Shown one piece after another: positions 56,118 through 64,000 of a DNA stretch of 64,000 bases. Source of the DNA: Paralithodes platypus (taxonomy: Eukaryota > Arthropoda > Malacostraca > Decapoda > Lithodidae). The notes under the pieces were generated by a model. That model did not search any database, was not told the DNA's origin, and saw nothing but the letters and a program-made list of their open reading frames with translations. Numbering within the stretch: the stretch's first letter is position 1; every line of letters begins with the position of its first letter. The stretch lies in the NCBI GenBank assembly GCA_032716605.1, contig CM064519.1, positions 15,467,166 through 15,531,165 on the forward strand, written 5' to 3'. The position numbers and the translations under genes are program-made.

Positions 56118-57170
56118 AAACGTTTACTGCTAAAACTAAAAGCGCATGGAATACAAGACGGTGTGTTGAAATGGATAGAAAATTGGCTCAGCGACAGAAA
56201 GCAAAGAGTAGTCATAAACGGTAAGGCATCTAAATGGACCAATGTAAGTAGCGGGGTACCCCAGGGATCGGTACTAGGACCAATTCTCTTTCTAATTTAC
56301 ATCAACTACATAGATGAGGGTCTCACCTGTACAATCTCAAAATTTGCTGACGATACAAAAATTGCAAATAGCGTACTCTCAAAAGAACAAGTTGACGATA
56401 TGCAACACAATCTAGATAAATTGTCATGTTGGGCCCAAATTTGGCAAATGAGTTTCAATGCGGATAAATGTAAAGTACTACATATCGGATACCTAAATGA
56501 GAAAGCAAACTATTCGATGAATGGCACTCAGCTTAAGAATGTAAACAGAGAAACCGATCTGGGAGTAACAATATCGAGTAACCTAAAACCGAGTCAACAA
56601 TGTTCAGAAGTTGTTAAGAAGGCAAACAAAATCATTGGCTTTATAGGCAGGTCATTTGAGCATAAATCCAAAGAAGTTATCCTAACCCTTTACAATTCCT
56701 TAGTCCGCCCTCTTCTGGAATACTGCGTTCAATCCTGGTGCCCTTATTACCAAAAAGATATAAACAAGCTAGAACGAGTTCAACGTAGAGTTACCAAAAT
56801 GATACCTAGCCTAAAGAACAAACCATACGAAGAGCGTCTTAGAGAATTAAATCTATTTCCTTTAACCCAGCGCAGATTAAGAGGTGACTTAATTCAAGTG
56901 TTCAAAATCATCAAAGGCATCGACAATATGAACTGTAGTAAGTACTTCACTATCGACCAATCTAATTACACGCGGGGAAACGGTTGCAAAATTATTGGTA
57001 AATCTTTTAACTCACACGAATCTAAGAATTTCTTCTTCAATCGAGTTGTCAACTTGTGGAATGGGCTTCCCCGAAACGTTATAGACTGCATCACCGTTGA
57101 TTCATTTAAACTCCGCCTAGACAAATATCTCGCATCAAACCCGCGACTGACTGCGTTTGTAAATGAATAA
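56118..57170 (+). CDS. CR1/L2-like non-LTR retrotransposon reverse transcriptase, 5'-truncated but open
   Basis: The open frame runs from 56067 to 57170, but LINE similarity starts at ~56120; its first ~17 codons belong to the neighbouring RTE fragment. Residues 22-50 (KLKAHGIQDGVLKWIENWLS) are the palm region preceding GVPQGSVLGP at 63-72. The catalytic FADD box is at 93-96. The thumb-like region carries NADKCKVLHIG, and the C-terminal signature is SLVRPLLEYCVQSWCP..KLERVQRR. The ORF ends in a natural stop. The N-terminal half of the RT and any endonuclease are missing. It retains the catalytic aspartates, so the copy is relatively young, but it cannot be autonomous. CR1/L2 placement is from remembered family style. 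Confidence 0.85.
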   Translation, partial: KRLLLKLKAHGIQDGVLKWIENWLSDRKQRVVINGKASKWTNVSSGVPQGSVLGPILFLIYINYIDEGLTCTISKFADDTKIANSVLSKEQVDDMQHNLDKLSCWAQIWQMSFNADKCKVLHIGYLNEKANYSMNGTQLKNVNRETDLGVTISSNLKPSQQCSEVVKKANKIIGFIGRSFEHKSKEVILTLYNSLVRPLLEYCVQSWCPYYQKDINKLERVQRRVTKMIPSLKNKPYEERLRELNLFPLTQRRLRGDLIQVFKIIKGIDNMNCSKYFTIDQSNYTRGNGCKIIGKSFNSHESKNFFFNRVVNLWNGLPRNVIDCITVDSFKLRLDKYLASNPRLTAFVNE

Positions 57171-57210
57171 CTTTATTTTATCCCCCCCTCAGTTACTAAC
57201 CCATCTGTCC

Positions 57211-57392
57211 CCTACTAACTTCCTAATCCTGCCACGGACATTAGTTCCAGGGCAGTAATTCCCTTTCCAATGTTCCCTTACCCACTCTAAACCACTGTTT
57301 GGACACTTGATCCTCAGTGTTTTGGAGGACAAGCAACCTAGAAGGGTCACTAGATCTGTTGTTGCTTGATTTTCTTTGTACTCCTTTGTACT
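57211..57392 (+). repeat. 185-bp segment shared with 53650-53838
   Basis: Same order of motifs as the earlier copy (CCCTACTAACTTCCTAATCC, GGACACTTGATCCTCAGTG). It abuts the truncated 3' side of the minus-strand RTE-like LINE. Confidence 0.75.
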
Positions 57393-58620
57393 CTGTCCCT
57401 CCACCTCGCTCTCGTACACCCTCTTAGTCATTCTCTCGCTTTCCATACGTTCCATATGGCCGAACCATCTCAAGTTGTTCCTTTTCACACTTTCCAGCAC
57501 ATCTACCTCCACACCACACCCCCTTCTTACTTCCTCATTAGTCTGTCTATCCCTCCATGTAACTCCGCACGCACTCCTTAAGTAATTCATTTCCACTGCT
57601 CTCACTCTTGGTCTGAGTCTCTCAACCAACGTCCATGCTTCGCTTCCGTAAGTCAGTGTCGGGATTACCACACTGTCATGCAAGGACTTCTTCACTTCCA
57701 TACTGACCACCCTATTTCTTGTTACTGCTTTTAGCGTTCCTACAACCCTCTTCCCGTTGTACCCTCTCCCGCACTTCTTCATTCATAGTCCCATCTTTAC
57801 TCAACACACTGCCCAGATACTTAAAAGAGTTGATCTCCATAGCCTGACCGTTCAGCTTCACCTCACACTCTGTGACTTCACCCCTTTCGAAGACCATAAC
57901 CTTGCTCTTCCCCGCATTTACCTTCAAATTCCGTTTTTCGCACACTGTTCCAAACTCATTTACCAGACCCTGCAACTCCCATTCATTATCACTCATCAGA
58001 ACTGTATCATCCGCAAACAGCAGTATAGGTAGCTTCCACTCAATTCCCTCCCTTTTCAGTGATACACCAACATCCACTGCTCTTGATAGTATTTCTTTCA
58101 TGACTCCATCCATATATACAGTAAACAACCACGGGGACATCACACACCCCTGTTTCAAACCAACATTCAGGTCAAAGAACTCGCTCTGCTCACTCTCCAC
58201 ACGTACTGCCGCCTTTGCACCCTCATACATGCTCTTCACTGCTTTCAGCAACTTGCCCTCTACTCCGTATATTCTAAGTATTTTCCACAAACCTTCTCTA
58301 TCCACTCTGTCATAGGCCTTCTCCAAGTCCATAAAGGCAACATACACCTTTTGTTTCTTCTCCAGATACTTCTCCACAACACAATTCAGGGTAAAAATCT
58401 GATCTACACATCCTCTTCCCTTCCTAAAACCTCCCTGCTCGTCGCCTATCCATTTCTCCGTTCTCACTCTCACTCTCTCAATCACAACCCTACTGTATAC
58501 CTTCCCTACTACGCTTCGAAGACATATTCCTCGGTGGTTACCACACACTCCTCTTTCCCCTTTGCCCTTATATAGGGGGACTATTATGCCAGTCTTCCAG
58601 TCATCGGGTGCACTCCTAGA
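57393..58620 (-). pseudogene. RTE-like LINE reverse transcriptase, longest copy
   Basis: Minus strand, two overlapping frames. The first (58662 to 57712) holds DDWKTGIIVPLYKGKG, NHRGICLRSVVGKVYSRV, GFRKGRGCVDQIF, AFMDLEKAYDRVDREGLWK, GLKQGCVMSPWLFTVYMDG, LPILLFADDTVLMSD (FADD) and YLGSVLSKDGT. After a frameshift near 57715-57780 the second carries LHDSVVIPTLTYGSEAW and ACGVTWRDRQTNEEVRRG. The N-terminal endonuclease and the 3' end are missing; the 3' side stops at the shared 185-bp segment. The RT catalytic motifs are intact. Confidence 0.88.
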
Positions 58621-58679
58621 GCAGCAGCCCAGAGCATTTTGATCAAACGAACGAGGTACCAATATCTGAGTACTGGATC

Positions 58680-59860
58680 ACTTAGAGTGTACCCTACCAT
58701 ATGCAGATATGGACGTCTGCCGGGGCCCCCCTGCTGTAAGTGGCCCCCAGGGGCCCCATTAGGGGCCCAAAAAATCGTCTAGATCAAACATAGGAGATAC
58801 CACATGAAACTTAGTTTAGAAGAATTAGGACATTCCGTGAAGTAACAAATGGTCCCTGACAGACAAATTGTCCGCTGCAAAATGGCCGCCAGACGCCCCT
58901 AAAGGGCCCCAAAATTTGGTGTGGATCAAACATTGGAGGTACCACTTGAAACAAATTTTAGTGGAACTAGTACATCCTAAAGAGTATAGAATGGCTCCTG
59001 CCAGACAAATTGTCTGCTGCTTAATGCCCGCCAGACGTCCCTCAAATGTTGGCACCAGGGACGCTATGGCAGAATTAGGCTAGATCAAACATTGAGAATA
59101 CCACATAAAACTAAGTTTAAATGAACAAGGACATCCTACACAGTACGAAATCAACCCTGCCAGACAAATTGTCTGCTGCATAAGGCCTGCCAGATGCCCC
59201 AAAGATGTTCCACAATTTTGGTTGAATGAAATATTGAAGGTCACATTAGAAAATATATTAAATAAAACTTACAAATAAAACTGAAACATAAACTGCATAA
59301 ATATATACAAAAATAACTAATCAAACTTCAAAGCTTACGCAAAGACACTAAACTAATTAAAATCTATGTGGAACATGCATTTGAATTTATTGGAAAATAT
59401 AATCTTGAACTTGAAAACACGTAAAATATCCAATTAGTATTACGACAGATAAAGTTGGTTTCCCAGGCCACTTTCGACACAAATGTATTAAAGGACCATA
59501 TCAAACTAGTTCTAAGTGTGATATTCGTTAGCCAGAGACGGTCAGGTACATGAAAATTCTATCTCAAGAGTGAATACAACTAAATTTCATATAGAGAATT
59601 ATCTTTAAACCAGTTAAAAATGTCAGGAGATAAAGTACAAGTATAGTATATACCATAGAATACAAAACAAAATTGCCAGATAAATTATCTATTGCACATA
59701 TGGTCTGCCCGGCAACCTATGGCAGAATTGGGCTGGATGGAACATTGGGATTACCACCTCAAACATAATATAAATTAATAAGGATATCACAGAGTAAAAA
59801 ATGGCCCCTGCCATAAATATTACCTGCTGTTTATGGCCAGCTATGCCCAAAAATTGAGAC
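58680..59860. repeat. ~150-bp diverged tandem repeat
   Basis: The phrase CCTGCCAGACAAATTGTCTGCTGC..GCC.GCCAGA.G.CCC recurs at ~58855, 58998, 59157, 59667 and 59810, each followed by GGATCAAACATTGGAGGTACCAC.T-type text. 59255-59655 is a stretch without clear units. Purpose and origin unknown. Confidence 0.7.
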
Positions 59861-59879
59861 CGCTCCCCCAGTTATCACT

Positions 59880-61350
59880 ATATTACTCACATTCAACCTG
59901 TCCCAAAGAAGGGTGACCGGTCTCAACCCTCCAACTATCGTCCAATTGCTCTCATTTCTTGTCTTTCGAAAGTTTTTGAAACTATTCTTGCTTCCAAATT
60001 TCTTAAGCATTTCTCTTCTCATAATCTGCTCTCAGATCGCCAGTATGGCTTCCTTAAGGGTCGCTCTACTGGTGATCTTCTTTCATATCTTACTAACTCT
60101 TGGTCATCCTCCTTTCGGGACTTCGGTGAGACTTTTTCTAATGCACTAGACATATCGAAAGCCTTCGATAGAGTCTGGCATAAATCTTTAATTTCTAAAC
60201 TACCCTCCTTCGGTTTCTATCCCTCCATCTGTGCCTTTGTCTCTAATTCCTTTCCGGCCATTCCATAGCCGCGGTTGTGGACGGCCATTGTTCACTTCCT
60301 CACCCTATAAACTCCGGTGTTCCTCAGGGCTCTGTCCTATCTCCTATTCTCTTTCTAATTTTTATAAATGATCTCCTTAACTGTACCTTAATTCCCATCC
60401 ATTCATACACAGACGACTCAACCTTACACTACTCCATTACTTTTTCAGAACGCCCCAGCCAGCAATCCCTCAACGACAAACGTAATGAAGCCATACAACT
60501 CTTAAATTCTGATCTAAATACTATTTCCAATTGGGGCAGAGAAAACCTTGTTAACTTTAATGCTTCCAAAACCCAATTTCTCCATCTATCTACCCGTCAG
60601 GATCTCCCAGCGGACTATCCCTTATTCTTCAACAATACAAAAATCAACCCTTCATCTTCTCTCAATATTATTGGTGTCTCTTTTTCTTCTGCTCTCATTT
60701 GGAAGGACCATATTACCAGTCTTGCTAAGGCAGCCTCCCAGAAGCTGGGTGTGCTCAACCGCCTTAGGGGGTTCTTTTCCCCTGCACAGCTTCTTGCTCT
60801 GTACAGGGGCATAGTGCGCCCTTGTATTGAGTATTGTTCACATGTGTGGGGAGGTTCCTCTCACACCGCTCTCCTAGACAAGGTTGAAAGGAAGGCCTTT
60901 CGTATCATTAACTCCCGTCCACTCACCAACTCTCTGCAATCTCTCTCTCTCCACCGCAATGTTGCATCTCTCTCGCTATTCTATCGCTACTATAATAATC
61001 AGTGTTCCTCAGAGCTATCCCAGTGCATACCACCTCCTTTACGTAGGGCACGTGGTACCCGTCTTGCAACTCAATCCCACCCCTACTCTGTGCAACTCTC
61101 CAACCCAAGAGTGAAACGTTACTCGCAAACTTTCTTCTACTCAACAGCTGAGCTCTGGAACTCTCTCCCAGAATCAGTTTTTCCCGCTTCCTATGACAAA
61201 TTGCTTCAAACTCCGTGTGTCCAGGCATTTTGGCTCGAACGTCCCTTGATTTTGGCCCTGTCACTCTTTCAACTATGGGGGAGGCACTCGCTATAGGCAG
61301 TTATGCCTTTTGCCTCCCTCAATCACATAGAAAAAAAAACTAAAAAAAAA
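59880..61350 (+). pseudogene. Jockey-like LINE, 5'-truncated reverse transcriptase with 3' poly(A)-like tail
   Basis: An upstream frame (59887-60270) encodes PVPKKGDRSQPSNYRPIAL, FLKGRSTGDLLSYL and DISKAFDRVWHKSLISKL. After a stop/frameshift near 60265 the 339-codon frame (60277-61296) continues with NSGVPQGSVLSPILFLIF, the catalytic box HSYTDDSTLH (YTDD where YADD is usual), NFNASKTQFLHLS, GIVRPCIEYCSHVWGG and YSQTFFYSTAELWNSLPESVF. The 3' end after ACTCTTTCAACTATGGGGG and ATAGGCAGTTATGCC runs into AAAAAAAAACTAAAAAAAAA. It is the reference copy for five 3' fragments elsewhere in the window. Confidence 0.88.
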
Positions 61351-61773
61351 TATTAACTTTCCGAGTCATTACTCCAAGCTAGCGTTAACACCATTTGAGC
61401 ACAAACGTTACTCGATAACATTAGCATAGATATGTGGTAAATAATATGTATTTGAACAGGTAAGAGATAAATTATACTTTACCTCACATAGGAATTTAGT
61501 CAACATAACTTGAATTAAAATATATTAATTGTATTGAAGCATTTGATCACATTACTTGACATTATACATACAAATTTTATGCATCAATTTTATAAACCAT
61601 TGACAAATGTCTATACTGTAGCTACAGATCCCAGTATAACAACCTGAGTAAAAACAATAATTTGTTATGTTATCACTAATATTATTATGAGAACCAGATT
61701 ACAATTATATTAAAGTGTCTACTTAATTATGCATAATATTCTACTTGAATATATGTACACTTATTATTATTAA
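61351..61773. other. No recognisable feature
   Basis: AT-rich spacer between the LINE and the 3' end of the minus-strand gene. Confidence 0.5.
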
Positions 61774-63687
61774 TCATGTACTGTAGGTCTGTGATTCTGT
61801 TACTGCTTTGAACAAAGCATCCCTTTGCTGACTGTCTTTCTCCATTCTGCTGGCCCTTAGCTGTGATGTAGGCTGCTCTTCCATTTCCAACCCTGTCATA
61901 TTCCGCACCTCTGTCACAGACATGCCCGCTGAGTTGATGTAATACACCATCTTCTAATTGCATTATGAGAGTGGTGAAAGCCAACAATACCTCTCATTGG
62001 AGATGCAGCATCTCGATTGACCGTTTGCTCCAGTGTCAAATCAATTGCTGATCTGCAATAGTTCTTCTCTGTACGTCTAATGGAGAAGGCCCCTGTCTGA
62101 AGTACCATCCGGCTCTGTGGTGCTGCCTTTTCTAGCTGGTTCAAAAACAACACCCCCCAACGAGCATAGTTTGTTCGATTTAGAGCAAAAAAAAATTCAA
62201 TTATAGCTGGCAGTATGGTGATGTATCTATCGATTTCATTTGTTCTAAGTGCATGCATTAGGTTCCTGTGGACTCTGTTAATCATGTAGACATACATGCT
62301 CCAGTATTGAGCAGTTGAGCCAAGTTTTCCATCCATTACATTCTTGAAAAACAACTCATACTCCTGCAAGTGTTTCAAGAAAACTGGATGTGTCTCAAGA
62401 AACTGTTCCTGAGCTTTGCGATCATAATTAGATATATATATCGGTAAGTAGGTCATTGATGGCATCTTTACTTTCCTGGGTGACAGCCGATGACAAGAAG
62501 CTGTCATAGAGTTTCCATTCCATGATGAGAGCAAGGATGTCATGGATTCTGACACATCGATTGTAGTACTTGCCACGGATGAAACCCATGAGTGATCCTT
62601 CAGCCATATCCCTGATTCTGCCTGGATTGAATATGCCTTGAGAGCCACAGCCAGGTCATAGGTAACAACACCATATTCTTGATGAGCTTCAATGGCTACA
62701 TTCATGCTCCTTTTCATTGTTTCATGGACAACATCATTTCTGGTTGGTGGGCCAGATATTGGATCCATGTACCATATTCTTTGTTGCGGAAGATGATCAT
62801 GGACAAACTGTGAGTAAAATCCAGGAAAAAGTGGTAATGGCTTGTCAACTTCTGCCTGCAGCAACCAGTAGAAATCAACAACACGTAGAGTAGCACACTT
62901 CTCCATTTCCTGGTGTTCGTTTGGTGCAGACAAATCAAACCGAGCTTTCTTTAGCTGCTTACAGTATGGGACAATTTCACGCTCTTTGCCATCAAACTGC
63001 CGTCTGTTCCTCCCACTGCGTTTACTGGTGAGCCCATTATTCACATGTTCATTGGTTCTAGTGGCATCATCCATGTTTTGGTAGCAGATTCCAACGGTAG
63101 CATGCAGGGTGTCTTTTCCATCAATCGTATCCATGTTAACATCATAATTATCCCATGCGAGCCCTGTGCCTAGGTTAGGATTCATTTGTATGCCATCAGG
63201 AGAATCTTGATCACATTCTTCAGTAGAAAAGGCAAATTCAGTCTCTAATGCCTTTACTTCATCATAGCTGAGGGAGTTTCCCAGACGGTTCAAGATACGT
63301 AGGATCAATTTGGAACCAGTTAAAGTACCGAGCCCCAGTCCAAGTACAGTATGTTTCCAAGGCCGCACAGTACCCCTTGATGTGTTAAATACTGCATCTG
63401 ATGACATAGCCATAACCTTTCTATCTACTGCTTCTGTTATCATCACCTGAAGGTTCACGAAGGCCACAAAGGAGCGTTTTGTAAAATAGTAAGATTTCTT
63501 CAGGGAGGTCAGGTGAACATGCCTTGAGTGTCTCAAATGTTGTTGGAGTTGGTGTTTTCCACTTGGTCATTCCTTGTATCACAGCTCGAAGATGCAATGC
63601 TGCAGTGCGTATCACTTGGAGGTGCTTTGTATCATCATTCTGGAGGCTTGCTCTAGCATCAGTTTCGGACATATCAGAACTATACAC
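61774..63687 (-). pseudogene. Uncharacterised multicopy-type gene, three frames joined by two frameshifts
   Basis: The main 540-codon frame (63536-61914) lacks a natural start; its opening ~30 residues look like out-of-frame noise. The likely true N-terminus is in another frame (63687 or ATG at 63672: MSETDARASLQND..LPEEILLFYKTLLCG), which meets the main frame around 63440-63470. The last segment (ATG-like MSVTEVRNMTGLEM.., ending in TESQTYST) is a +1 shift of the end, from 61925 to the TGA at 61774. Recognisable blocks in the main frame are HTVLGLGLGTLTGSK (62-76), RLGNSLSYDEVKALETE (84-100) and WDNYDVNMDTIDGKDTLHAT (128-147). I remember proteins of this layout (DN.D...DT.DGK.T.H.T) as a large unnamed family in invertebrates, without known function. 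No membrane segment or signal peptide is seen. Confidence 0.65.
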
Positions 63688-63689
63688 AA

Positions 63690-64000
63690 AATATAAATAT
63701 TGTAATGTTAACTGAATATTCTGATGAAATATTATCCAGAATGTACATAAGATACAGTATCTAAAAGTGCATATAATATAGTACCGCTAACTATAGAAAA
63801 CCACCCAGAAAATAAATGCAGGGGTAACTATTTATTTTTAGTCAATGGCCTGCAGGAATTACTTGTCTATAACTATTATTTTAATTGCATGTACTGGCAG
63901 TACTGTTATTAATGTATGCATAAATAAAGACTTATCATATGATAATAATGACGAGTGGACAGACATGTAGGAAATGTACCGGTACTTGATAATAGCAGGC
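63690..64000. other. No recognisable feature
   Basis: AT-rich sequence upstream of the minus-strand gene; could contain its promoter, but no motif is convincing. Confidence 0.4.

Overview
The window looks like intergenic DNA from an arthropod, most likely a decapod crustacean (crab, crayfish or shrimp). It is AT-rich and full of very long dinucleotide microsatellites (TA, TG, CT/GA) and poly-G/C runs. It carries non-LTR retrotransposon reverse transcriptases of three lineages, several tRNA-derived SINE-like units and dozens of short foldback elements. The lineage is inferred from this style of repeats; no host marker gene is visible. I see no intact multi-exon host gene, no rRNA, no convincing functional tRNA and no CRISPR array. 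Most open frames in the window are translations of microsatellites or of repeat elements.

The dominant component is a set of non-autonomous DNA elements inserted at TTAA, as expected for piggyBac-like elements. Family A (about 335-400 bp, more than 20 copies) and family B (about 385 bp foldback, 8 copies) share a core with a GCGAGC-GATA-GCGAGC motif and short GC hairpins. Family C (about 215 bp foldback) also starts and ends at TTAA. Family D (about 220 bp foldback) is unrelated and ends in ACTATAG. They often sit next to each other or nest.

Layout. 1-18 kb: A, B and C elements, a Tc1-like palindrome, 34-bp minisatellites, SINEs and a giant CT tract. 18-22.3 kb: a diverged long-period tandem repeat with a 31-bp satellite of about 40 copies. 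22.3-28.5 kb: A/B/C elements and 3' ends of a jockey-like LINE. 28.5-30.5 kb: the only GC-rich coding-like island, on the minus strand. It holds a membrane-anchored Cys/His-rich repeat protein followed at once by a compact protein kinase broken by two in-frame TAG codons. 30.5-51.4 kb: more foldback elements, microsatellites, a GATA-linked long-period repeat and nested retroposons. 51.9-61.4 kb: a LINE cluster with two RTE-like copies and one 3' fragment, one nearly intact CR1/L2-like RT ORF and one jockey-like copy, plus a 13-bp and a ~150-bp tandem repeat. 61.7-63.7 kb: a minus-strand gene of an uncharacterised family, more than 600 codons long with two frameshifts.

No pathway can be assembled from these genes. 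The two loci most likely to reward attention are the Cys-rich/kinase pair (28.77-30.3 kb) and the uncharacterised 61.8-63.7 kb gene.
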